From NCBI RefSeq assembly GCF_015910445.1, contig NZ_CP048882.1:6817501-6881500 (forward strand): a stretch of DNA of 64,000 nt. The letters run 5' to 3'. The notes under the pieces are model-generated. The model was not told where the DNA came from, made no database searches, and saw nothing but the letters and a program-made list of their open reading frames with translations. Shown one piece after another: positions 50,514-58,693 of this stretch. A program made the translations under genes and the position numbers. The DNA comes from Streptomyces bathyalis (GTDB lineage Bacteria; Actinomycetota; Actinomycetes; Streptomycetales; Streptomycetaceae). Position 1 is the stretch's first letter, and each line of letters opens with the position of its first letter.

Positions 50514-52097
50514 TCATACGTCGGCGGTCGTGCGCGCCTGCCGCTGCGCGATGCGCAGCCGGACACGGCGGACCGGCCAAGTCAGCGCCCGCCGGGCACG
50601 CCGCACCAGCTTGCGGGCACGCCCGGCGGGGCGCCCAAAGACCGCCTGGTGACGCCGTTGGGCCTCGCGCATCTCCCGCGCCCAGAGCCTCGTCACGCCG
50701 GCGTCCGAGAATTGCCCCGCGACGCGCCGGGCGTCCCGGCGCATCCTCGTCAGGCGCTCCGGCTCCATCGTCACGAGCGCGGCGATCGCATCGGCCAGCC
50801 CCTGCTCGTCGCCCTCTTCGATGAGGAACCCGTTCTGCCCGTGGGTGATGACGTCCGCCGGGCCGTAGGGGATGTCGTAGGCGACGGGGACGCACCCGGC
50901 CGCCATCGCCTCGATCAGCACCAGCGGCAGGCCCTCGGTGCTTCCTGTGAGAACGATGAAGGACGACTCGTGGAGGCGGGCGCGAGCATCGGAGCGGTGG
51001 CCGTGGAGACGGACGTTGTCGTGCGCGTCCAGTGCGGCGATCAGCGTCTCCAGGGATTCCCGCTTGCGCCCTTCGCCGTAGACGTCGAGGCTGATCGCGC
51101 GGTCGGCGAGCTCTGCCGCGCGTACCGTCCCGCGGACGGCGTGGTCGACGCGCTTGCGGTTGACGAGCGCCGCGATGACGATGCCGCGCTGCGGCGGTCT
51201 GGAGCGGCCGGTCCGGGAGAGCCGGTCGAGGCTTCTGCTGTTGGGAATCACGCAGAGGTTCTCCGCGGGGCCGAGCAGCCTCTCCACGTCCTGCTTCTGC
51301 CGGGGTGTCAGGAGAACCACCGAGTCGAAGTCCTGGAGCCGCTCGAAGACCGGTCGCCGCGATTCCCGCAGTGTCTCGGTCGGCCCTCCGTTGAGCGCGA
51401 GGTGCGAGTTGTGCACCACGTGCATGGTGGTGGCGAGCTTGCGCCGGTAGGTGAGCATGAACGTCGCCACGGTCTTGCTGTCGACGATCATGATCGAGGG
51501 TTCGCGGTTGCGGGCGAGGTCGAGCCAGAAGCGGTAGAAGGACCAGATCCGGTTCCAGGAGCGGACGGGGTTCCCGTTCGCATCGCACAGGACGACGGAT
51601 CTGCCGCTCTCCTTGCCTGGGACGCCCGCGTCCCTCCGGTCGCTGAGCAGAAGCGAACCGTCCTCCCTGTAGTGGTCGACCTGGAGTACCGTCCCGTCCG
51701 CGGCGCATCGCTCCCGGCGCAGCACGAGGTCGCCACGCAGCGCCGGCACATGGGAGGAGTCGGCGCCGAGCGGGGTGAAGGGGTCGCGGTCGAGGTGGAG
51801 CGAACCCGCCGCGGAGGCCGGGAGCTCGTGGGTGCGGAAGAAGTCGTAGAGGTTCATCAGGCGCATGCCGTCGACGAGTTCACCGGACGAGCGCAACTCG
51901 GCCTCGAGCGCCGGGTAGTCGGGACGGGCGTCGAAGGTGAGGACGTCCACGGGGCGTCCCGCGAGGCCGACGAGGGCACGGGAGCGGTGGAGCATCGCGC
52001 TCGTCATGCCGCCGAACTGGTCGGGGATGCTCCAGGTCAGGGCGAACTGCCTGCCCCTGGGGAGCCGTAGGCGGGCAACCGGCAGAAAGTTGGCCAT
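50514..52097 (-). CDS. Family 4 glycosyltransferase (TagE/TarM-like)
   Basis: A 527-residue GT-B glycosyltransferase. The C-terminal GT4 domain has VIPNSRS, VIAALVNRKRVDHAV, SLDVYGEGRKRE, VRLHGHRSDARARLHESSF and the donor-binding EGLPLVLIEAMAAGCVPVAYD. The N-terminal half resembles enzymes that add glucose or GlcNAc to poly(glycerol-phosphate) teichoic acids or Ser-rich proteins. No signal or membrane helix is seen, and the basic C-terminus (RRARRALTWPVRRVRLRIAQ) may attach to the membrane. No Shine-Dalgarno precedes the ATG, while AGCGTA/TACGCT lies 6 nt upstream, so the mRNA may be leaderless. Confidence 0.87.
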   Translation of the reverse strand: MANFLPVARLRLPRGRQFALTWSIPDQFGGMTSAMLHRSRALVGLAGRPVDVLTFDARPDYPALEAELRSSGELVDGMRLMNLYDFFRTHELPASAAGSLHLDRDPFTPLGADSSHVPALRGDLVLRRERCAADGTVLQVDHYREDGSLLLSDRRDAGVPGKESGRSVVLCDANGNPVRSWNRIWSFYRFWLDLARNREPSIMIVDSKTVATFMLTYRRKLATTMHVVHNSHLALNGGPTETLRESRRPVFERLQDFDSVVLLTPRQKQDVERLLGPAENLCVIPNSRSLDRLSRTGRSRPPQRGIVIAALVNRKRVDHAVRGTVRAAELADRAISLDVYGEGRKRESLETLIAALDAHDNVRLHGHRSDARARLHESSFIVLTGSTEGLPLVLIEAMAAGCVPVAYDIPYGPADVITHGQNGFLIEEGDEQGLADAIAALVTMEPERLTRMRRDARRVAGQFSDAGVTRLWAREMREAQRRHQAVFGRPAGRARKLVRRARRALTWPVRRVRLRIAQRQARTTADV

Positions 52098-52540
52098 TGA
52101 ACGAGCGTAGCCGGAATGATCAGTTGTTTGACCGGCGCACAGTCGCGTGTCATGCGCCCCCGAGGTGTCGCACCGCATGCCGCGGCGCAGGTGAGGAACT
52201 GCCGCCGGAGCACTGCGGCTCGCCCCGGAAACGGGCGGTCCCTGTGCGGCCGTTCGGCACGGACGCAGGGTGCCGTGGCGCGAGAGATCCCTCCGGATTC
52301 CGGCCTCAATTGCCTTCTTGCCGAGAAGTGTTCGAAGAAGTGCGCGGTGATCCGGGGGGTGGACGCGGGGGCCCCGTGGCGGTCGAGAGGATCCGCCTGC
52401 GGTCGGACGCACCGCCCGCCGGGCCGGGCGGTAGCACGGCGGCGGCCGTGCCGAAGTGCCGTGTGGCGTCGGCGAGTTGAGTCCGTTCGTTGCGGGGCAC
52501 TGCCGTCCGCGTATCTGGACGGTGGCCGGCTCGCGGCCGC
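52098..52540. other. Intergenic region upstream of the glycosyltransferase gene
   Basis: A 443-nt stretch between two minus-strand genes. The only element I can support is the minus-strand -10-like TACGCT at 52104-52109, directly before the glycosyltransferase ATG. No credible gene or terminator was found in the rest. Confidence 0.4.
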
Positions 52541-53110
52541 TCAGTCGAGGAAGCCCAGCACCCTCTCGCGCAGGAGTGCGGCGGCATCCGCGTCGTACGC
52601 GGACAGCGAGCTGTCGGTGAAGAGGTGTTCGCTGCCGGGGTAGAGGAAGAGCTCCGCGTCCTCGGCCTCCTCGACGAGCTCGCGGGCCGCGTCGATGTCA
52701 CCGTCGCCCACGAAGACCGGGTCCGCGTCCATCGCGTGCACCTGCACCGGCACCCCGCCGGGCCACGCGGTGCCGAACTCCCGGAACGGGACGCAGGCAT
52801 GGATGAGGAGCGCGCCGCGGGCTCCTGACCTCGTCTGCGCCAGGCTCTGGGCCGGCAGCACGCCGAGGGAGAGGCCCGCGTACACAACCTCGGCGGGCAG
52901 GCCGTCGACGGCCTTGGCGCCGCGCTCCAGCAGTTCGCCGAAGCCGGTCTCCTCGCAGTGGTGCAGGCCCTCCTCCAGGGTGCCGAAGACACGGCCGTCG
53001 AAGAGGTCGGGTGTGTGCACCGTGTGCCCGGCGAGGCGCAACCCGTCGGCGAAGGCGGCGACGCCGGGGGTGAGCCCCTGCGCGTGGTGGAACAGCACTA
53101 CCTCGGTCAT
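52541..53110 (-). CDS. Dienelactone hydrolase family protein
   Basis: A 189-residue alpha/beta hydrolase of the DLH type. It begins MTEVVLFHHAQGLTPGVAAFADGLRLAGHTVHTPDLFDG. In the nucleophile region, VVYAGLSLGVLPA, the usual Cys or Ser elbow reads G-L-S-L-G with serine. The late DADPVFVGDGD and YPGSEHLFTD supply Asp and His. The ATG at 53110 has CGGGAG upstream. It is divergent from the methyltransferase gene at 53300. Short DLH proteins of this kind are common in actinomycetes and their substrates are undefined. Confidence 0.88.
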   Translation of the reverse strand: MTEVVLFHHAQGLTPGVAAFADGLRLAGHTVHTPDLFDGRVFGTLEEGLHHCEETGFGELLERGAKAVDGLPAEVVYAGLSLGVLPAQSLAQTRSGARGALLIHACVPFREFGTAWPGGVPVQVHAMDADPVFVGDGDIDAARELVEEAEDAELFLYPGSEHLFTDSSLSAYDADAAALLRERVLGFLD

Positions 53111-53299
53111 CCCCGTACTCCCGTTTCCCGACCGTGCCCGGCAGGTATGCCCCTGCGTCCTCGGTGGCCCGTCGACGAGGGCAATCATCCCGGACCCGGG
53201 GACCCGGTGGAACGGGTTCCCCGCGATCTTCCGCCGGGGCCGGCCGGTCGCGACGGCGCCCCGTACCGGGCCGGCGGCCGTGTGGGCCATGATTCGGCC

Positions 53300-54115
53300 A
53301 TGAGCGGAGATGAGGAGAAGTACCTCCTGGACAACCAGCAGCCGGAGGCGGGCCGCAGATTCGAGGCGCTCTCGGCGCTGTTCGACCCTTCGACGTTCCG
53401 TCATGTCGAGGCGCTGGGCATCCGGCCGGGATGGCGGTGCTGGGAGGTGGGAGCAGGCGGGCCTTCGGTGCCGGGCTGGCTGGCGCGTCAGGTCGGTCCC
53501 GAGGGGCATGTGGTGGCGACGGACATCGACGTGTCGTGGCTGACTTCCGGGGCGGAACGCCCGGCGTACGAGGTGCGGCAGCACGACGTGGGGAAGGACG
53601 AACCACCCGGCGAGGGATTCGATCTGGTGCACGCACGGCTGGTCCTCGTGCATGTCACCGCACGCGAGCGGGCGTTGGAAGCGATGGTGCGTTCGCTCCG
53701 TCCCGGCGGTCACCTCCTTCTGGAGGAGGCGGATCCGCAGCTGCAGCCGAAGGTCTGTCCCGACGAGCACGGCCCGGAGCAGCGGCTGGCCAACAAGCTC
53801 AAGGACGGCTTCCGCGCGCTGATGGCCCAGCGCGGCGTGGACTTGGCCTACGGGCGCACCCTGCCGCGCCTGTTGAGGGAGGCGGGGCTCGCCGATGTGG
53901 AGGCTGATTCCTACTCCCCGCTGACGGGGCCCGAGTGCGTGCGACTGGAGCGTGCCACGGTGGAGCAGATCCGCGGTTCCCTGCTGAACGCCGGACTGGC
54001 GACCGAGGAGGAGATCGATGAGCACCTGAGGAACGTCGACTCGCAGCAACTCGACCTGGCCACCTCACCGATGGTCTCGGCATGGGGGCGCCTCGCGGTT
54101 GGGCCCGGCGCCTGA
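53300..54115 (+). CDS. Class I SAM-dependent methyltransferase
   Basis: A 271-residue methyltransferase. SAM motif I is CWEVGAGGPSVPGWLARQVG near residues 48-67, followed by VVATDIDVSWL and FDLVHARLVLVHVTARERAL, then the PGGHLLLEEADP strand. The C-terminal cap may bind the acceptor. The N-terminus MSGDEEKYLLDNQQPEAGRRFEALSALFD is typical of a Streptomyces small-molecule methyltransferase group. A nested hairpin follows downstream. The substrate is unknown. Confidence 0.87.
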   Translation: MSGDEEKYLLDNQQPEAGRRFEALSALFDPSTFRHVEALGIRPGWRCWEVGAGGPSVPGWLARQVGPEGHVVATDIDVSWLTSGAERPAYEVRQHDVGKDEPPGEGFDLVHARLVLVHVTARERALEAMVRSLRPGGHLLLEEADPQLQPKVCPDEHGPEQRLANKLKDGFRALMAQRGVDLAYGRTLPRLLREAGLADVEADSYSPLTGPECVRLERATVEQIRGSLLNAGLATEEEIDEHLRNVDSQQLDLATSPMVSAWGRLAVGPGA

Positions 54116-54140
54116 CGGTGGCGGTACGGAGGACGCACGA

Positions 54141-54193
54141 CCCTGCGGTGTTCGCCCCCTACCGCCGTAGGGGGTGCGAACGGCTCCGCAGGG
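54141..54193 (+). terminator. Nested three-stem hairpin after the methyltransferase gene
   Basis: The outer stem CCCTGCGG (54141-54148) pairs with CCGCAGGG (54186-54193). Inside it TTCGC pairs with GCGAA, and innermost CCCCCTAC (54155-54162) pairs with GTAGGGGG (54167-54174) around the loop CGCC. It lies 26 nt after the stop and 41 nt before the next gene, so it may act as terminator or as a leader structure of that gene. Confidence 0.5.
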
Positions 54194-54233
54194 TGTCGCA
54201 GAGGGTCCGGCACGGTCCCTACGGTCCCGCCCC

Positions 54234-54806
54234 ATGACCGATCCGCAGGAGTCCGCCCGACCATCCCTTCCGTCCGCGGCATCCTTTCCGTGGCGGCCAT
54301 CGCACCGAGGGCGCCGCCTCGTACACGCCGTCGCCCTTCTGCCTGCCGGACTGGGGGCGCTCGTCGCGGCCGTTGGCGGTCGGCCCGAAGCGGCCTGCAG
54401 ACGCATGGGGGTCGGGACGGTCCCCGGTGTGCCTCGGCCGGGGACGGTACGGCTGATGGGGCATGCCGCGGCGACGGTGCTGCTGGGTGTGCTGGCGCTC
54501 CTGCCGGCCGGGGTTCTGCTTCTGGCCGTTCTTCGGGGGCCCTTCTACGGATTCGTCGACCACGGTCCGTACGACGACGCCTGGGGCGGGCCCGGCAGGA
54601 CGGGCGCCTGGCTCGCTCACTTCGCCGTGGCGCTGCCGCTCGCGGCGGCAGCGGCCGGGCTGCTGTGCGGCCTCACTCATCTGCACCGGCTGATGACGGC
54701 GCCTCTGCGTGGGGCTCACAGGCCCTTGTGGGTGGTGCTCTCCGTGCCGCTGATCGGCCTGGCCGGCGCGCTCTTCGTGACCGCGTTCGTACGTCAACTG
54801 GGCTGA
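54234..54806 (+). CDS. Hypothetical four-helix membrane protein
   Basis: A 190-residue protein with four likely transmembrane segments: about residues 30-48, 76-98, 126-150 and 162-185. The N-terminal 25 residues are polar and Pro/Ser-rich. I recognise no family. The ATG at 54234 fits the start of the coding bias, but its ribosome site is weak. The downstream penicillin-acylase gene is convergent, only 39 nt away. Confidence 0.65.
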   Translation: MTDPQESARPSLPSAASFPWRPSHRGRRLVHAVALLPAGLGALVAAVGGRPEAACRRMGVGTVPGVPRPGTVRLMGHAAATVLLGVLALLPAGVLLLAVLRGPFYGFVDHGPYDDAWGGPGRTGAWLAHFAVALPLAAAAAGLLCGLTHLHRLMTAPLRGAHRPLWVVLSVPLIGLAGALFVTAFVRQLG

Positions 54807-54845
54807 AAAGGTCCGGAGTTGGCTCGGCACCTTGCCCGCCGCGTC

Positions 54846-57215
54846 CTACGGTCCCTCCGGCGCGGGCCGCAGCGTGACGATCCGCTCCGTGTGCTCCTCG
54901 ACCGTGGGGCGGCTGTAGAGGAGGGGGAAGGCCGAGTCGGCCGCCCATGCGTCGAACAGGTCGCGGTAGTGGCCGCTGCGCGGATCGCCGGACTGGCCCG
55001 GGGAGTTCATGGCCATGGACTCGTCCCAGGAGCCGACGTCCACGACGAGGCGGAACGTGGCACCTCCGCTCTGGCGGAACGCCGAGGTGTAGGCGGCGGC
55101 ACCGACAGTGTCGCCGCTGCCGCCGCGCGGCGCCGGTCCGACGGACGCCCACTCCGGCTCGCTTCCCGTCCGCTCCCGCAGCAGTTCGGCCAGCGGGTGC
55201 CGCAGGAGGCTGTGATGCAGGGTGCCCCACTGCCAGCTGCCGGGGTCGCCGCCGAGCAGGCTCTCCGCCTCCGCGAAGGCCCCGGCGAGGGAGTCAAGGA
55301 TGATCCGGCGCACCTCGCGTGCGGGGTCGGGGCCCAGCCGGTCGCCCGGTGCTAGCAGCAGTCCGAGGTCCACGCGGGCGTCGGCGGCGGCGTCCTCGGC
55401 GGGGAGGATCCGGACCAGCGCCTCCTCGGCCCGGTCGGCGGGCAGCAGCTGCCGCAGAGCCGAGCGGAGCAGGGCCGGGCGCAGGTGGCGCCGGAACCAG
55501 ATCTCGAACAGCGCCGCCGCGGACGAGTCCGCCGACAGCCGGGCGTCCCAGTCACGCAGCATCTCCAGGGCCTGGGCCACGCGCGGGTCGTCGCTGGTCA
55601 GTCCGGACAGCAACGGCTGGATGCTGCGTGCCGGGAGGCTGACGTAGTCGCTCTGCAGCCCCACGCAGTCCTCGACCGTCCAGTCGTGACGGCTCTCCAG
55701 CGTCTCGGCGATGCGCCGGTACCGGTAGGGCGCGTACCAGTCGTAGGTGACGGTGCGTTCGGCGTTGGGGTATCCGGGCGGCAGGTTCATCTGGTTGGCG
55801 GTGGCGATCCAGCCGTCCTGGGGGCCGCGGGCCGACGGGAGGGTGCCGGGCTCGTGACGGCCCGCCCATTCGTACCGTCCGTCGCCCGGCACCGGCAGCG
55901 TCCCGTCCCAGCCCGGGCGGACGGGGACGCGGCCCGCGGGCATCCACCCGACGGTGCCGTCCGTGGCCGCGTAGACCTGGTTCTCGCCCGGTGAGCCCCA
56001 AGCCCGCATGGCCTCCGTGAAGTCCTCGGCGCTCTCCGCGCCCATGTAGTTCATGCTGCCCAGGTACGGGGCCATGCCGGGCTCCAGCCAGGCCGCCCGG
56101 ACGGCGAACGCCGCGTTCCGCTCCGGGAGCCGGCGGATCACCGGGCCGTGCCGGGTGAACCACAGCTCGGCCTCCGCGTCGTTGCCGCCTCGTACGGGAA
56201 CCTGCTCGGTCACCCGCACCATGGACTCCCAGCCGTCGCCGTAGCGGTACCGCGTGGGATCCTCCGGGTCGGTGCGGTAGACGTACAGGTCCTCCTGGTC
56301 GATGGGGAAGATCGTCAGCCCGAAGGCGATCCGCCCGTTGTGCCCGATGGAGACGCCGGGCAGCGCGGGTTCACCGCCGCCGACGACATCGAGGCCCGGA
56401 GCCGTCAGATGCACCAGGTAGCGCAGCGACGGCAGGGTGAGCGCGCGATGAGGATCGTTGGCGAGCATGGGACGTCCCGTGGCGGTGCGGGAGGCGTCCA
56501 GCACCCAGTTGTTGCTGCCGTCCAGACCAGCGCGGGACGGCGGTGGCGATCCCGCCGAAGGCGCCGCCCAGGGCGCCACAGTCGCCAGCCGGTACACGCG
56601 CAGCACGTCGTCGGGAATCACGGACAGATCCAGGCCCTCCGGCAGCCGCAGCCGGTGCGGCGAGGGCTCGCGCACCCGCCGCAATTCCTCGACCTGCGGC
56701 CCGAAGTCGCGCAGCGTCAGCGCCCGGGAGACCTCCTCGCCCAGGTTGTAGTGGAGCCCGTGGCTGCGGATGCGGGCCACGTCGGACGGTTCCCAGAGGG
56801 AGGGTTCGTAGCCGAGCAGCTCGAACTCCCGTGGCAGTAGCTCCCGTTGACGACGGCACAGCTCGACGAACGCGTTGACGCCCGCGGTGAACGCCCTCGC
56901 CGCCGGCTCCACGTCCGGACCGTAGGAACGCCATTCGTCGTCCATCGCGCCGCGGTACAGGAACAGCCGGGCCGCGCGGTCGTGTTCGAGATACCGCTCG
57001 CCGAAGACCTCCGAGAGCAGTCCCAGTCCGCGGCGGCGCCACAGGTCGATCTGGAAGAGGCGGTCACGGGCCGCGTTGAAGCCCTGGGCGAGGAAGAGGT
57101 CCTGCCGGGACGAGGCGTACAGATGCGGTACGCCCCACCGGTCGATGCGGATCTCCACGGGCGCGCCCAGCCCGGCCACCGCGAAGACGGTCTGCGATTC
57201 CTGAGTGTCCGGCAC
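54846..57215 (-). CDS. Penicillin acylase family Ntn hydrolase
   Basis: A 789-residue precursor of an amidase that self-cleaves into two chains. The nucleophile Ser234 follows Gly in LDGSNNWVLDASRTATGRPMLANDPH, the hallmark of the family, so an alpha chain of about 233 and a beta chain of about 556 residues are expected. The pro-region begins VEIRIDRWGVPHLYASSRQDLFLAQGF. Relatives cleave penicillins, acyl-homoserine lactones or other N-acyl amides. No signal peptide is seen, so it is probably cytoplasmic. The GTG at 57215 has GGGAGGG at good spacing; an ATG at 57233 is the alternative. Confidence 0.9.
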   Translation of the reverse strand: MPDTQESQTVFAVAGLGAPVEIRIDRWGVPHLYASSRQDLFLAQGFNAARDRLFQIDLWRRRGLGLLSEVFGERYLEHDRAARLFLYRGAMDDEWRSYGPDVEPAARAFTAGVNAFVELCRRQRELLPREFELLGYEPSLWEPSDVARIRSHGLHYNLGEEVSRALTLRDFGPQVEELRRVREPSPHRLRLPEGLDLSVIPDDVLRVYRLATVAPWAAPSAGSPPPSRAGLDGSNNWVLDASRTATGRPMLANDPHRALTLPSLRYLVHLTAPGLDVVGGGEPALPGVSIGHNGRIAFGLTIFPIDQEDLYVYRTDPEDPTRYRYGDGWESMVRVTEQVPVRGGNDAEAELWFTRHGPVIRRLPERNAAFAVRAAWLEPGMAPYLGSMNYMGAESAEDFTEAMRAWGSPGENQVYAATDGTVGWMPAGRVPVRPGWDGTLPVPGDGRYEWAGRHEPGTLPSARGPQDGWIATANQMNLPPGYPNAERTVTYDWYAPYRYRRIAETLESRHDWTVEDCVGLQSDYVSLPARSIQPLLSGLTSDDPRVAQALEMLRDWDARLSADSSAAALFEIWFRRHLRPALLRSALRQLLPADRAEEALVRILPAEDAAADARVDLGLLLAPGDRLGPDPAREVRRIILDSLAGAFAEAESLLGGDPGSWQWGTLHHSLLRHPLAELLRERTGSEPEWASVGPAPRGGSGDTVGAAAYTSAFRQSGGATFRLVVDVGSWDESMAMNSPGQSGDPRSGHYRDLFDAWAADSAFPLLYSRPTVEEHTERIVTLRPAPEGP

Positions 57216-57480
57216 CTTCTGAGACCCTCCCATGGGGCATGTCGCGATACTGCCGCCCATGGCGACGGGGGACCCTCGCGGACCGTCCGGAGTTTGCCGG
57301 ATTCCCGGCGCCCAGGGGCACGGCGGGCGCCTGCCCGGCGGAGCGCACCTGCACGCACGGCGCACAGGTTCCGCGTTCCCGCGTGACCTCGGGGTACACG
57401 GCACCGACGGCTGGCGGGCCGGGCCCGCGCGCCGCGGAAGGCCAGAAACGGGAACGTCGAGGAACGGCGAGGCGGAGACT

Positions 57481-57906
57481 GTGCACGTGAGGATGTTGCG
57501 GTTGGTCGGCGCGGCCACGGCCCTGTACGGGCTCGCGGTGACGGCAAGGCCTGAGCTGCTGGCGCGGCCCTCGGCCCTGACCGGTGAAGACGGACGGGTC
57601 GCGGAGGCGACGCGGACCTCGCTGCGCCCGCTGGCGCTGCGGGACGCGGCGTGCGGGCTGGCAATGGCGTGCGCACCGGAGGGACCGGCTCTGCGCACCG
57701 CCGCCCTGGTACGGGTCGCTTCCGACCTGGGAGACGCCGCGCTGCTGGGCTCGACGCTTCCGCGGCACGCCCGTGCCAAGGCCGTAGCCGTGTCCGTGGG
57801 CTGGGCCGCGCTGTCCGTGGTGGGGCTGTGTGTCTCCGGGAGGCATCGCGAGGTGCGCGGGCCGCACGGCAGCCGCCGCGTTCACCGGCCCGGGGGAGCC
57901 CGGTGA
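57481..57906 (+). CDS. Hypothetical small membrane protein
   Basis: A 141-residue protein with hydrophobic stretches at about residues 5-20, 55-70, 75-90 and 100-120 and a basic C-terminal tail. The GTG at 57481 has GGCGGAG upstream. Its stop overlaps the start of the following alpha/beta hydrolase gene (GTGA), so the two form an operon. No family is recognised with confidence. Confidence 0.6.
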   Translation: MHVRMLRLVGAATALYGLAVTARPELLARPSALTGEDGRVAEATRTSLRPLALRDAACGLAMACAPEGPALRTAALVRVASDLGDAALLGSTLPRHARAKAVAVSVGWAALSVVGLCVSGRHREVRGPHGSRRVHRPGGAR

Positions 57907-58553
57907 CGGCGTGGGAGGTACCGGCCTCTCCCGCGCTCGTCGCGCACGCCACCGTCGAGGAGCCGAAGGCCGCCGTGCTGGTGCTGCACGGCGGCCGCTC
58001 CGAGGGGCTGGAGGCTCCGCCGCCGTGGAACCTGCCCGGCGCCCGGATGCGGCTCTTCTTTCCGTCCCTGGCCAGGGCCACCGCGGGCCAGTCGGTGCTG
58101 CTGTGCCGGGTGAGATACCGGTGCCGCGGCTGGAACGGCGAACGTGAGGACGCCTCGCGGGACGCCCGCTGGGCACTCGGTGAACTGGCCCGCACCGTGG
58201 GCGAGTTGCCGGTCGTGGTCGTCGGGCATTCGATGGGCGGACGGGCTGCGCTGCGCGTGGCCGGTGAGCCCGCGGTGCGCGGCGTGGTCGCGCTGGCCCC
58301 GTGGTGCCCGGAGGGTGAGCCCGTGGGGCAGCTCGCGGGGCGTCGCGTCGTCGTACTCCACGGGGACCGGGACCGGGTGACGGATCCCGAGGCCTCCCGC
58401 CGGCTGCTGATCCGAGCCCGTCAGGCCGGAGCCGAGACCCGCTTCGTCCCGATGCGGGGCGGCGACCACGCGATGCTGAGGCGGCGTTCGGACTGGCACC
58501 GGACCGTCGCGGAAGAGGTGGCGGGAATGCTCGGGGACGCCGCCTCCGGATAG
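57903..58553 (+). CDS. Alpha/beta hydrolase
   Basis: A 216-residue soluble hydrolase with the core strand KAAVLVLHGGRSEG, nucleophile elbow VVVVGHSMGGRAALRVAG, acid region VVVLHGDRDRVTDPEAS and terminal histidine GGDHAMLRRR. It is short for the superfamily, with almost no cap domain, and resembles bacterial esterases or dienelactone-hydrolase-like proteins. It is translationally coupled to the upstream membrane protein gene. The substrate is unknown. Confidence 0.87.
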   Translation: MTAWEVPASPALVAHATVEEPKAAVLVLHGGRSEGLEAPPPWNLPGARMRLFFPSLARATAGQSVLLCRVRYRCRGWNGEREDASRDARWALGELARTVGELPVVVVGHSMGGRAALRVAGEPAVRGVVALAPWCPEGEPVGQLAGRRVVVLHGDRDRVTDPEASRRLLIRARQAGAETRFVPMRGGDHAMLRRRSDWHRTVAEEVAGMLGDAASG

Positions 58554-58651
58554 CCGGCCCAACGCCCCTCACGCCCACGGGCATCGAGGCCGGCCCGCTC
58601 CGCGGAAGGCACGTCTCCGGGCAGCCACGTCGGGTTTGGTGTGCAGGCATT

Positions 58652-58663
58652 CACACGCGTGTG
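58652..58663. promoter_or_regulatory. CACACGCGTGTG palindrome before the MHS transporter gene
   Basis: A perfect 12-bp palindrome 31 nt before the transporter ATG, inside a wider TTCAC...GTGAA arrangement (58650-58673). It is a plausible operator; no regulator gene is adjacent. Confidence 0.35.
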
Positions 58664-58693
58664 CGTGGGTGAAATCTGGGGAGGCAACGGCTC

